DNA of 64,000 nt from Bartonella sp. M0283 (GCF_016100455.1 NZ_JACFSK010000001.1:1302001-1366000), one strand, 5' to 3'; counted from the first letter of the stretch, positions 48,655-59,028 are shown. Numbers and translations: made by a program. The notes: a model not told the origin generated them from the sequence alone.

Positions 48655-49665
48655 TCAATGAGAAGCAAGGCTCAAGCCCAATGCAGGAGCAACTTCTTTT
48701 GCCGTCAGTTCTAATGATTTCAAGATCTCTTCATGAGGCGGGTCGATGGAGTGGACCTGAAAAACGACATCTGTTGCGCGATTGAGCGAGGTATCTTTTT
48801 TGAGCGATGCAATCACATCCTCCGGCGTTCCAACATGTTGGTCAAACGCGACAATAAGATCTTCAAGCGAGCTCCCTTTTACATTTGTTAGAGCTTTTCC
48901 CAATCGCTCGGCGGCCTTTCTTAATCCTTGTTCTGCCAATTCGAGGGCATGCTTACGATCGCGAGATACAAATAAACTTCTGGAAGCCATGATACGCGGT
49001 TTTACACCTGCCGGTAATGCAGACAGATAGGCGTCAATGATAGGGTTTTGTATTTCATCAAGCGTTGCTTCGGGATTATCCGCCGGGCGCGGTTGTGTCC
49101 TTGACAACATTAACCCGTCGCCTTTTTCGCCCGCAAGTTTGCCTCCAAAAGGTGAAAAAGTAGCCATCCAGAAACGCCGTAACAAATGCGGGGCTGCCGG
49201 ATAAAGCCGGTTACCATCCAACAGATCTTCGCCGGCGAAAGCCTGACGCAACACGTCAAGATGATGGGCATAAACTTCGCCACGTTTATCCGGATCAACG
49301 CCGAAAACTTCAAACGATTCACGTGTTCCACCTGTGCCAAATCCCAATTCCAACCGACCATTCGACAACAGGTCAAATACGGCAGCATCCTCGGCCACTC
49401 TTACCGGACTTTCCATTGGCAAAGTGATGACACCTGTACCAAGTCTTATCTTCTTTGTTTTTGCTGCAATATTGGAAAGGAAAACAAAAGGAGAAGGCAA
49501 ACCACCCTCTTGCGGATGGAAATGATGCTGCGCAACCCATGCGGTTTCAAAACCCAATTTTTCGGCATAGACTATTTGTTCTTCAGCCAATCTATAACGT
49601 TCGCCTGCCGGAACAGCGTCAAGAAGACGTGAAAAGAAGCCGAGCTTTTTTTGATGATCTGACAT
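48655..49665 (-). CDS. Putative FMN-dependent luciferase-like monooxygenase
   Basis: A 336-residue bacterial luciferase-fold (TIM barrel) enzyme. Visible pieces are LGFETAWVAQHHFHPQEGGL, KKIRLGTGVITLPMESPVRV, LSNGRLELGFGTGG and EVFGVDPDKRGEVYAHHLDV. It fits the KPN_01858-type family of predicted FMN-dependent monooxygenases that travel with AhpD/CMD partners, usually beside a peptide-type ABC transporter, absent here. The ATG at 49665 has GGA seven bases upstream; earlier ATGs add nonconserved residues. Substrate unknown. Confidence 0.85.
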   Translation of the reverse strand: MSDHQKKLGFFSRLLDAVPAGERYRLAEEQIVYAEKLGFETAWVAQHHFHPQEGGLPSPFVFLSNIAAKTKKIRLGTGVITLPMESPVRVAEDAAVFDLLSNGRLELGFGTGGTRESFEVFGVDPDKRGEVYAHHLDVLRQAFAGEDLLDGNRLYPAAPHLLRRFWMATFSPFGGKLAGEKGDGLMLSRTQPRPADNPEATLDEIQNPIIDAYLSALPAGVKPRIMASRSLFVSRDRKHALELAEQGLRKAAERLGKALTNVKGSSLEDLIVAFDQHVGTPEDVIASLKKDTSLNRATDVVFQVHSIDPPHEEILKSLELTAKEVAPALGLSLASH

Positions 49666-50640
49666 TATAAAATCCATTGTCAAAAATGAAACATTTTCTA
49701 ACAAAAAGCCTAAACATTTGGCACGCGACCGACAAAGAATAGATTTTCCGATTTAGACCTGGATAAAAATTTAAATGATATAATTTTTAAGATTATTAGA
49801 AAATTTATCTCAATCTTGTTCTGATTGCTTTTGTGCCGATCAAACCTCCCCCCCCCTTTCATTGTTTAATTATTATATTTACTATTTTGAATAAATTACG
49901 ATTTAAAATTTAAACAAAACTGTTAAAATTGAAAATATGTTTCTATTTGATAAAATCAAATAGTATTTTTATAAATATTTTATATCTTATATTAAATATT
50001 ATACAAACATTTTATTTTAAAAATATAGAAAATATATAAAAAATAAAACAATTTATTATAAAATATTTATTTTATAAAATTTTAAGAAAGAAAATTTTAT
50101 TTCCGGAACACATTAAAGGCATATGCGGCATACGGGCTTAAAATTTTCCAATTCGAATAAGCATCAGCTTCGTTTCCCATTTCAGAAGTCCTCAGCCTTT
50201 TTAGACCTTCAACTGACGATGGAAAAATCAATCTTCGCACGAGACTTTATCGAATAATTATAAACCCCGTATCAACAAATTTATGCCATTTCTACATCAA
50301 CTCTCTCAATTGGTTTTTGCTCTCTGTGAAGTTTTATCGGATCGTCTAACACTGTATTATCTGACCATATGTGCGCGTTATCTTTTACAAAGTTCCATGT
50401 AAAGTTAATGGATAAAGTTAAGTAAAAACTATATGATTTTACAAATTAATACACTTCTAATGGTATCACTTCTCTAGAACATATAGGCAAATCCTCGCTT
50501 CGAGACGATGCCGCGATATCTTCCGGAAAAGATTAAAATACCATTCGCAATTTCAAGTATTAAACGTTCCGCTCTCATTATTTTTATAACGGCCAACGCT
50601 AAAAGCTAAAAAATACCGGAATGAGAAGGAGCGTTGCAAC
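49666..50640. other. Long AT-rich spacer
   Basis: A 975-base region between the divergent monooxygenase and the frameshifted MFS gene. A run of nine C lies at 49848-49856, about 185 bases upstream of the monooxygenase start, in otherwise AT-rich DNA. Positions about 49870-50100 are almost pure A/T. From 50100 to 50640 composition is more mixed but no coding run was found. Confidence 0.5.
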
Positions 50641-51793
50641 ATGTCATCTATAAGAATATCACTCATCTGTTTATACTTATCGGCATTAGCCTTGGGGCTT
50701 TCATCATATATGACAGCCGGTTTAATCCCTCTGATTAGTAACGATTTCGGCGTCTCAATCGGCTTGGCCGCGCAGTTGGTAACTGCATTTACGCTGCCTT
50801 ATGGTCTTTTGTCTCCTGTTTCTAGTGGGAATGACGGGGCATCGTGATCTTAAAAACAACGTCTGTATTTATCTTGGTGTGTTTGTTATTGCCAATGCCG
50901 CATGTGTGATTGTTCCGGAATTTTATTTTTTAATTCTTCTTCGCGCTATAGCGGGAGCCTCTGCAGGTGCGTTTCTCGCTTGCGGAATAACCGCATCGAC
51001 CCGATTAACCAGCAACGAGAACAAGGGCAAATCCATTTCAACAATAATGGCGGGAATGGCAATCGGAACCGTCATAGGTTTACCCGCTTCGCTTGTTATA
51101 GCCGATTATTTCGGTTGGCGAAGCGCTATGATAATCGTGAGCATTTTAGGCGGTATCGCTCTCATTGGTTTATATCTATGTTTACCTTCTTTGCCATCAA
51201 CAATGATAAAAACCGAAAAATCCCGATTTGATCTTTTATCCGAATGGTCTGTTGTGAGAGTTTTATTGATTTCTCTTTTTGCAGCAATATCAAGCTTGGG
51301 GATGTATACTTTTCTGTCTCTATTTGTAAGCTCCATCTACAAAGAGGCATATATTACGGTTTATTTCTGGTACTGGGGCTTAGGGGGCGTTTGCGGAAGC
51401 ATTCTGATAGGCTATTTTGTCGATGATTATGATCTGAAAAAAATCCTGTTCATTATTCTCGGATTGCTTTTGCTATCATTTTTCGGTTTGGTTTTACTGT
51501 CACATATCTATCTGCCGCTGATAGCTTTACCCCTCGTCATATGGGGTGCGGTTGGCTGGGCACTGCAAGTCCCCCAGAACAATGAACTTATAAAACTCAG
51601 GGAAGATAAAGGCGATGGTAATCTGGCGGTCGGTTTAAACCAATCATCCGTGTATCTCGGAGGGGCAATAGGTTCGATGATTGGCGGCGTTCTTGTTGCG
51701 GTTGGGGTTTACCCCGCAACACTGCCCCTCTATTTTATGCTCCCTGTTATTATTGCTCTTATTCTTCTATGGACGAGTAAAACCAGACATTAG
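50641..51793 (+). pseudogene. MFS transporter with a frameshift near its N-terminus
   Basis: Two reading frames together make one 380-residue major facilitator of the DHA1 drug-efflux type. Frame one gives the N-terminus (MSSIRISLICLYLSALALGL to AFTLPYGLLSPV), then runs into a stop at 50847. Frame two continues with GMTGHRDLKNN and the remaining helices (LRAIAGASAGAFLACG, GYFVDDYDLKK) to 51793. The break is near 50822-50838. Ribosome binding site AAGGAG is good and the rest of the gene is intact, so the shift is recent or a sequencing error. Natural substrate unknown. Confidence 0.8.
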
Positions 51794-52602
51794 ATGGAGC
51801 GCGCCCGCTATGCATCCATTGCTTTATCTTTCTTGAACGGCCGCGCTTTTATCTAATACTTTATCAGGAAGCGCGCCTTCAAAAACTCGCAAAAACAAAC
51901 ACGTTATCCAACACCATTAAATATCAGTATATGAATTTCACCGCGCACCGCGCCATCGTTTTTTCTTCAGGAAGCGTAGCAGCGGGCAAACTATCGTTGG
52001 AGACATTCCTTCATTCGTTATTAAAAACGCACCAGATTGCTTTTTGGAAAAACCGGTGGCTGTTCTTTACCGATCAAAGGCTCTTTAGCTCCGCACATAT
52101 AACGGCGTGGAATTAACAGTATGGAATGGCATTAATGTACGCTCCGCAAACTGCTACTGATCGATATTTGCATAGGCTTAGCGGCAACTGCGATAATTGA
52201 CGAAAGAATGAGCATTCTTTCCGCCATCCTTTAATGCAACCATTATTAAATGGAGGTTCGGCAGATGTAGATAAGGTAAGACACAACAGACTATAGACGG
52301 GTCAGACGACTTTTTAACGATCAAGCCTCACAAAAACAATCTGAACAGGAAGAGCGCACGTTTACAACAGAATATTGGTTCAAGATCATAAACCATAGTT
52401 AATTGCAGAAAAAAAGATTTAAAAATAACGATATAGACTTAAATATTCCGATAATATTTCCATTTTTAATTATAAAGGACCCCTCCTAAAGATAGTTCGC
52501 TTCCCAATTCTGAAAATTATTTCCAGTAAAATACAAAAAATCACATCGGGAATAGTTTGTGTTATTCAAAACGATTTATTTCATGATAGCTATCATTATC
52601 AT
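51794..52602. other. Intergenic region without recognised gene
   Basis: An 809-base gap between convergent genes. Several short ORFs exist (for example 61 codons at 51931 on the plus strand) but lack ribosome binding sites and recognisable sequence. A 14-base perfect palindrome lies at its right end. The region may be decayed DNA. Confidence 0.45.
52583..52596. promoter_or_regulatory. Perfect 14-base palindrome ATGATAGCTATCAT
   Basis: ATGATAGCTATCAT is fully symmetric and continues into TATCAT, a Fur/Mur-box-like look. It lies seven bases beyond the end of the second DUF262 gene, where no promoter is needed for a known gene. It shares ATGATA/TATCAT half-sites with the inverted repeat before hemP. 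It may be a relic of a lost gene. Confidence 0.3.
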
Positions 52603-55299
52603 TTAATTTAAACGATCTTTGAAAAAATTGACGATGTAATCGATACGATCGACTTCGTCATAGTCCCGACATACCTCCTCCCCTTCATCACCCGTTACAG
52701 CCAAATCCTTGTCCTTTCCCCTCAATACAATAATGCCTTTGTCTTTTTCGTCGTCTGACGACGCAACATCATCACTATTGAATAACGGAGCAAGATCGTT
52801 CTCGTCTTTGAAACGTTTTTTTAACTCATCCTCACACTGGGTGCTATCGGACGAAGAAGATGATAACCGCCAACCGGTATCGAGCCCATGGAGATAGACT
52901 CCTTTTTCCAACTTCAAACCTTCATCCTCAAAATCGTTTTTCGGTCTTTGATCCAGAAGGTTACAGGGTAAGAATTCTATTTTTTTACCCGCTCTCATTA
53001 ATTTCTTTGCGACGCAAAACAAAAAAGGATTCCAATAAACCTTCACTTTTTTTCTAAAATATACATTACTGGTAAATATTTTCCCATAGTTTTTATATTT
53101 TAACAATTTATATTTTGACTGTTCCGGTATAAAAAAACGTGAATATTTTACAAGATAATATCTCCAGAAGAATGTCTTAGATTTTTCGCAATCTTCAAGC
53201 CAATCGTCTCTTTTATCTGCAAGTATATTTTTTAACGCTTCTTCCCTCTTTTGTTCATCCATATCTTCTTGATAAAGACAATCCTGTTCTGAAATATAGC
53301 GGCATAATTTTATGACTGCTCGCCGACAATCTATCCTTTGATTATATATGCTTCTATTAAATATATCTTTCCAATAGCCAAATCCCTCTTGCGCTCCATA
53401 AGTAAAGTACGACCCGGTTGGCCATGCGTAATCGCCTTCGCATAATAAGGAGTTTTTTAATAGCTCACTTTCGGAATTGTCTGCAAAATGACTGAAAAGT
53501 TTATCTCCCGCCTCAATAATTTTGCGATCAAAACAAATAAACTTTTCGGGCTCCGCTTTTACCCTCTCTGGTTGTTCACGCGTCTCTTGTTCCTGCTGTT
53601 CACATAAAGAAAATGCGCCTAAATTACCGCGAAAAAATTCATGATTTTCAAGACGGTTCAGTGCGTTTAGAAATTTTTCATCGTTTTTATTTTGTCGGCG
53701 CAGTTTCAATTTTACCGCTTCTTCATTTATTTGATAAACATTGAAACTGCTTTTCTTGATCCATTCGTTTTCATTATCAACTCTGTCGCTTGAACCAACG
53801 CTCAACAGATCATGTGAAACAATATCGACTTTTTCACTTAACGGATCGGTTAAAACAATCTTCACCATTTCACATAATTGATCCGCGTAGTTTTCGTATC
53901 GAAGGTCGTCGGCTGAATTCTCAAGAAGATTGCGAATGGGACGCAGCGTTTCGCGCATCGCTGTTATATCATCAGATTTAATTGCCAAGGTGGCGTCCTT
54001 ATTATACAAAATTTTTCGCCATATTAATAATAAAAATGCAAATAATAGGAGGCGAACGGCAACTGGTTCTTCCTTTTCATTATTAATCAAATGATCGAAT
54101 ATATTTTCTTCTGTATTATTGAACAGAGCAATTTTTGAAGATGAAATATTATTTATTTCGTATATTCTATTCGAATCTATTTTATAAAATATTTCTTTAA
54201 GTGCCCAATCTATTTTATCGTTACCGATGTCATTCATTCCATCGAGCAAACGTTTTAGCCCGTCAATATTATTACCGTCTATGTTTGCTAAAAAAGATTT
54301 TTTGCCAACCACATATTTGAATATCTCGAACAACTTCATGGTACGGATATCGTCTGGCGCATTTATTGTTTCATTATGTTCAAAGAGGATTTGCTCGTCG
54401 TTCAAGAGGTATAGAATGGTGCCAATATAACGCAAAAAGCGCGCAAATGCCTCGTCACATAAGATCGCTTTATCAAATTTGGCGGGCTTATCGTGGGAAC
54501 GAATATTATCCCAAAAAATACTGATCCATGTTGTGTCAAAACATCTTTCAATATCGTTCAATGGCGTTTTGGTTTGCAGTTCTCCTTGCGCGGATTTTTC
54601 TCTCAACAGTTCCACAAATTTCGCTTTAAAATTTTCAAATCCGGTCAGCTGTTTGCCGCGAGCGTTCATTTTTATGTATAGTTCGTCGCTCGACAAAGAC
54701 AGGTCCTGCAATGGCTTATAAAAAAATGTAATAAGCGGAGGCTTCTCTGTTAATATTTCCCAAAGATCTGGAATATCTTTAAATTTCTTATGGATCGCAT
54801 CCAGCATGACGAGCATACCGGATATTGATTGATCAAATTTCCATCTGGCAACATACCAGGGAGCATCTTTGACAATTTTTGAAATATCTTTGTTGTCAGA
54901 AAGACCTTGAAATATAAAATCGGCTTCATTATTAAGCTTTTGAATAAATATTCGTGTGCTTTCACGTATTTCATAACAGAATCGATTAAAAAATTTCTTC
55001 TCCGCAGCTAATTTATCTGCTTTGCCTGCCGCATACCAGTGCAACAAAAACAATGTGGTCAACCGCTGTTGTCCATCAAATGGTTTGAATTGACCGTTAT
55101 CTTCCTCCCCATAGATAAAATCGAGATGTAGCGGCTTTTTATCTCTACACGCTTTATAAAGTGCGTCCAAAAAGTCGTGCCGAATAGACTTTACTTTTTC
55201 CGTGATACGTCCTTGTGCATAATCACGTTGTATCATCGGGATAACAACTTCAGTGTCTTTTAAAAGTTGGTAGAAGCTTTGGACCTTGCTACTCCCCAT
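52603..55299 (-). CDS. DUF262 protein (GmrSD-type), second gene of pair
   Basis: An 898-residue protein. The N-terminal third is a DUF262 (GmrS/ParB-like nuclease) domain, with IPMIQRDYAQGRIT and the signature FKPFDGQQRLTTLFLLHWY, then ELYIKMNARGKQLTGFENFK. A long middle and C-terminal part follows (HEFFRGNLGAFSLCE, YFTYGAQEGFGYWKD), for which I recognise no domain; no HNH motif is seen. The C-terminus is very acidic. The start at 55299 overlaps the stop of the upstream DUF262 gene by eleven bases, with GGTGAAG upstream, so the two are coupled. Related proteins restrict modified phage DNA; that role here is inference. Confidence 0.8.
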   Translation of the reverse strand: MGSSKVQSFYQLLKDTEVVIPMIQRDYAQGRITEKVKSIRHDFLDALYKACRDKKPLHLDFIYGEEDNGQFKPFDGQQRLTTLFLLHWYAAGKADKLAAEKKFFNRFCYEIRESTRIFIQKLNNEADFIFQGLSDNKDISKIVKDAPWYVARWKFDQSISGMLVMLDAIHKKFKDIPDLWEILTEKPPLITFFYKPLQDLSLSSDELYIKMNARGKQLTGFENFKAKFVELLREKSAQGELQTKTPLNDIERCFDTTWISIFWDNIRSHDKPAKFDKAILCDEAFARFLRYIGTILYLLNDEQILFEHNETINAPDDIRTMKLFEIFKYVVGKKSFLANIDGNNIDGLKRLLDGMNDIGNDKIDWALKEIFYKIDSNRIYEINNISSSKIALFNNTEENIFDHLINNEKEEPVAVRLLLFAFLLLIWRKILYNKDATLAIKSDDITAMRETLRPIRNLLENSADDLRYENYADQLCEMVKIVLTDPLSEKVDIVSHDLLSVGSSDRVDNENEWIKKSSFNVYQINEEAVKLKLRRQNKNDEKFLNALNRLENHEFFRGNLGAFSLCEQQEQETREQPERVKAEPEKFICFDRKIIEAGDKLFSHFADNSESELLKNSLLCEGDYAWPTGSYFTYGAQEGFGYWKDIFNRSIYNQRIDCRRAVIKLCRYISEQDCLYQEDMDEQKREEALKNILADKRDDWLEDCEKSKTFFWRYYLVKYSRFFIPEQSKYKLLKYKNYGKIFTSNVYFRKKVKVYWNPFLFCVAKKLMRAGKKIEFLPCNLLDQRPKNDFEDEGLKLEKGVYLHGLDTGWRLSSSSSDSTQCEDELKKRFKDENDLAPLFNSDDVASSDDEKDKGIIVLRGKDKDLAVTGDEGEEVCRDYDEVDRIDYIVNFFKDRLN

Positions 55300-57457
55300 A
55301 ATCTTCACCCAATAAGCCCTTACGTTTTGCTTTAATGTCATCTTGATATGCTTGACGATCTTTCATCGTCCAATACAGATGACCTTGTTCTTCCATACTA
55401 AACAGGCGCAAGAATACAGCTTGTGTAGCGGGGGGAATGAAATTGCCTTGTTTCATTTCTTCAACAATTTTGTTCTGTTTGACACGAAAAATCGAATTGT
55501 TCAGAACACTGTTTGCCGAACCGTCAAGAAGTGCAAGGTTCGACAACTCGTGTATATCATTGTCATCTTGCGCATCGGTTTCGCCCGCTCGTTTATCAAA
55601 AAATCTCAATATGCACTCCGACAGCGTTAAAAATTCATCTTTTGTCTCAGGAAGTTTGAATTGCTTGGAATATTCGAATAGTTCCGAAGATTTGAACCGT
55701 TCCGAAGATTTAATCTTCTCCATCAACTCTTCAACGCGGTCAGACAAGCGCTGAAGGTCATTCTTTTTCTGACGATCATCTTTTTTCCGGAAAACTTCTT
55801 TTTTCTGGAGGTCATCCCTTGGAAAAATCACCGTCAACACTTCCAGATGGCCTTCCAACCAAGTCAACCATTGCTCTTTTGTATTGAGCCCCTCAACATT
55901 TTGCGCGTTGATGTGTTCTATGGTCCATTTCTTTTGGTGATGGGCCGAGAAGTCATATCGCGGCTTTTTGCCGGTTGTTTTCATACTTCTTACAAATTCA
56001 ACATTATATAAAAACAGGAATTTTTTGCATTCCTCTTTATTGGTGTCATAAGTATATTCTCCGAATTTATCTTCATCAGGATAAAATTCTTTGACAATAG
56101 CTTTAACTTTTTTCTTTAACGCGTCTTTTTCCAGATTTTTAAAATTCAAAAACAGAGCTTGATTCATCTGTTTTTCGGCAAATAAATAACCAATCCAATG
56201 ATAAAGGTCATTATCATCATACCAGGTTTGTAACTTCCACAGATCAAGCTGGATTGATTCCCATATCTGCTTTACATTTTTTTTAGAAAACTTGTCTTTT
56301 TCGGCATTTTTCAATTCTTCGCCCAGCGCTAAGAAGGAAGCAAGTTTATTATCTTCATTGCTTTTTTTGTTAAAATGGAAATCGAGAAGAAAATCTATGC
56401 GCGTTTGATAACGTTCATCTTTAAAATTCGGCAAATGGTTATTTTCTGAAAAACCGAGAAATCCCCAAAATTCCGGTTTTCGCAACTCGTATTCGAGATT
56501 ATCCCACCCAACGCTAATCAAGCCACGTTCCGTTTCAATATCCGGCAAGTTTTGATTATCGTCTTTGTTATCCTTCGATTTGTAATAAGCAGGATTGAGG
56601 AGTGCTGCGCGGCTTAGCTCGGCATTTGTTAAGGGAATTTTTCCGCTATTCAAACGTGTAAATGCAGCTATTTCGCCACCGGAGTCGCTATTGTCAATTA
56701 CGTACCAGAGTACTTTTACTTGATTAGCAAATATGCCATAAAAATCTATCCAATTGGCAATTTTGTTAGCGTTCTCATCAATATATTTGTTTATTTTATC
56801 GTAAGCATTATAGAGAAAATACAAATCGATACTATCGCATTCCTTTTCGGTCGGTTCTATACCCTTTGCTATACGTTTTAAAAATTCATCACTTTCTTCG
56901 CGTGTATTAATGGTTAATGTATAGTTAATAAATTTGTTTTTATTAATATTGCGACGTAATTCGTCGTTTTTTATCGTAATATCATTGGAAAAAAGGTAAT
57001 CAACAGTTTTGTCAAAAAACTCGAAATAAATGGACTCACGGTCTAATGGTTTTTTAATTGCTTTACGGTAATCAATATTTTTCGGTACATACTTGTTTAA
57101 AAGAATCGAATTTAATAAAAGCACTGTTGTTAAGCGTTGCTGCCCATCAACAATGTTTATCTCCGGTTCGTTTTCTTTTTCATCACTACCGGTTTCCTCA
57201 CTATAGTTCTCCATAACCACGACAGGTTGGAGAAAATAGATTTTATTTTCTTTTCCATTCTTGAATTTTTCGTAAAACTCGAAAATATCGTTTAAAAAGT
57301 CATTAATTTGCTGGTCATTCCATCGATAGCCACGTTGATAACCAGGAATAATAAAATTTCCCTCCAATTCAATGAGCGCGCGTAATTCACCACTGTTTCC
57401 AGATGATCGCTTGGAATGTTTGCCGCTGGTAATTCCAGTGTTTTGCTCTGTACTCAT
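55289..57457 (-). CDS. DUF262 plus DUF1524 (HNH) protein, first gene of pair
   Basis: A 722-residue protein. The N-terminal DUF262 domain has FIIPGYQRGYRWNDQQINDF and INIVDGQQRLTTVLLLNSIL, and GEIAAFTRLNSGKIPLTNAE. The C-terminal DUF1524 HNH-type nuclease has the catalytic His in KKWTIEHINAQ and, further on, HELSNLALLDGSANSVLNN with Asn and a following FRVKQNKI lysine. This is the same domain order as GmrSD type IV restriction enzymes. It is first in a two-gene coupled operon in AT-rich surroundings. Restriction of modified phage DNA is inferred by family. Confidence 0.87.
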   Translation of the reverse strand: MSTEQNTGITSGKHSKRSSGNSGELRALIELEGNFIIPGYQRGYRWNDQQINDFLNDIFEFYEKFKNGKENKIYFLQPVVVMENYSEETGSDEKENEPEINIVDGQQRLTTVLLLNSILLNKYVPKNIDYRKAIKKPLDRESIYFEFFDKTVDYLFSNDITIKNDELRRNINKNKFINYTLTINTREESDEFLKRIAKGIEPTEKECDSIDLYFLYNAYDKINKYIDENANKIANWIDFYGIFANQVKVLWYVIDNSDSGGEIAAFTRLNSGKIPLTNAELSRAALLNPAYYKSKDNKDDNQNLPDIETERGLISVGWDNLEYELRKPEFWGFLGFSENNHLPNFKDERYQTRIDFLLDFHFNKKSNEDNKLASFLALGEELKNAEKDKFSKKNVKQIWESIQLDLWKLQTWYDDNDLYHWIGYLFAEKQMNQALFLNFKNLEKDALKKKVKAIVKEFYPDEDKFGEYTYDTNKEECKKFLFLYNVEFVRSMKTTGKKPRYDFSAHHQKKWTIEHINAQNVEGLNTKEQWLTWLEGHLEVLTVIFPRDDLQKKEVFRKKDDRQKKNDLQRLSDRVEELMEKIKSSERFKSSELFEYSKQFKLPETKDEFLTLSECILRFFDKRAGETDAQDDNDIHELSNLALLDGSANSVLNNSIFRVKQNKIVEEMKQGNFIPPATQAVFLRLFSMEEQGHLYWTMKDRQAYQDDIKAKRKGLLGEDYGE

Positions 57458-58639
57458 ATTGATTTTCTGACAATCTTTAACAGCTGAAAATTTTTAACAA
57501 GATTTATATTGTTTTGTTTTGATACGCAATTGTCCAAAAAGAGCGTAAAAAATTTTTAAGACATAAATATATATCTTATCTTTAAAATGTTGTTATCGTT
57601 TTTGATTTAATAAAATATAAAAATATTAATAAATATTTCTATGTTTTAAACATATAAATTATTAACTTATTTTAACAATTAGAAATTAATTATATTTTTT
57701 CAAAATTAATTAGATTTCGTTTTAATGATTACAAATTTAACGTATTTTTATTTAAATTAGTACATAAGTACACTTTTTTTGGATAAAATTCAATTTTCAT
57801 ACATTACTCACCATGTAATATCCTGTTTATTGACTTTTCACACCTTGTTAAAGCCGAACAAGCTCACTTTTCAAAGCGGGTTTGCCTTGGTGAAAGGTGC
57901 CCGATCAATATTGGAATTCAATCAATAGAAAGAATGATCAATAATTTAATTTCTCAATATAGATCGACGAGCTTTTTAAAAAGACATAATCGATTATCAT
58001 TTAAAATACCGAAAAAAGCCGGCTGCTGAAACCAAACTGTTTTTCATTCTCTTTACAAAAAGTGGTTTATTTCGCAACAATAGATCAATGGCCGCAAACC
58101 GCGAAAACCGACAGCATTCGAAAAATGGTCTATCATTGGTTATGCACCGTGTCAGGTCTTTAATCCCTATCAAATTCTCTAATAGGACGCGATTCAGTTT
58201 CTTCTATTTATTTAGTCTTCAGGACTACCCCGTCATCTCGGCAATTGTTGCAAAAGCAACTCAGGGGAAGTTCAGGCGCCTAGATATGGATAACAGTCGA
58301 TAAAAACTATGGCTGAGAATTCGACGTAGAGACGATTTTGCACGTGATAAATTCAATCTAGCACCCCACACATGCTAAATTTGCTACGCGATAATTTTAA
58401 TAACAGGCTCGATTTTTATGTCCGGCGGATAAATGTTTCCGGCTTGCCGGATTCATATTGAGTTCTTGACGCGCGGCACCGATTGACTGCTTCACCGCTT
58501 TATCCGGAGGCGATGAAAATCCGAGCCGATTGCCAAAAAAGATATGTATAAAAAGTGACCTAAGAAAATAAGTGCCAATTAAATTACATTTTTAAACGAA
58601 CAAAGCGATGCCATTTTATAAATTCATTATAAATTTTAT

Positions 58640-58810
58640 TGCGGGTCGGTGCCTATAGAACGTTCTTAAGTCAACTGCACAGACCGAATAAGAAATGGCC
58701 TCAACGTGTAATGGAATGGGTTGGCGGTTCTCTGTTCGCTATTTATGGAGCGGGTGCTAACACTCTTTACCATAGGTTTGATAAATTCGATCTGATTGAT
58801 AGCTCGTAGG
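58640..58810 (+). pseudogene. Possible remnant of a LysE/RhtB-type exporter
   Basis: A start-less open frame translates to LHRPNKKWPQRVMEWVGG followed by SLFAIYGAGANTL and a stop after FDLIDSS. The basic stretch followed by a Gly-rich hydrophobic helix is how LysE/RhtB exporters end. Nothing upstream continues the protein. This is a weak call based on pattern only. Confidence 0.25.
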
Positions 58811-58826
58811 TTGTCCCCGAAAAAAA

Positions 58827-58860
58827 CTTGTCCTTGCCGGTTTCTTGTCCTTGCCGGTTT
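58827..58860. repeat. Perfect 17-base tandem duplication
   Basis: CTTGTCCTTGCCGGTTT occurs twice back to back. It lies in the gene-poor region about 170 bases from tRNA-Ser. No function is evident. Confidence 0.9.
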
Positions 58861-59028
58861 TTTGTACGGCGCCTTGGGCGTGTCGGCGATTGATTGGTGC
58901 ATTACGTTTATACGACGGCAGCAAAGCCCCAAATGATTATTGTCTTTTTTGTTGGGCGATGAAATGGGGTATATATAAGCTATCAAATAGCTTAACTTAT
59001 TGATTTAATTGTTGTTTTTATCGAATTA

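Larger units (their letters stand above)
57458..59028. other. Long gene-poor region between the DUF262 pair and tRNA-Ser
   Basis: About 1.57 kb. The first 300 bases are very AT-rich and hold the DUF262 promoter. The rest has mixed composition but no ORF with a ribosome binding site and a recognised family. At 58640-58810 on the plus strand a start-less open run contains VMEWVGGSLFAIYGAGA, similar in feel to the C-terminal helix of LysE/RhtB exporters. A perfect 17-base tandem duplication lies at 58827-58860. Confidence 0.45.

Noticed and set aside
58666..58986. 106-codon minus-strand ORF near tRNA-Ser
   Set aside because: It runs through the 17-base tandem repeat, has no ribosome binding site, and does not resemble an integrase.
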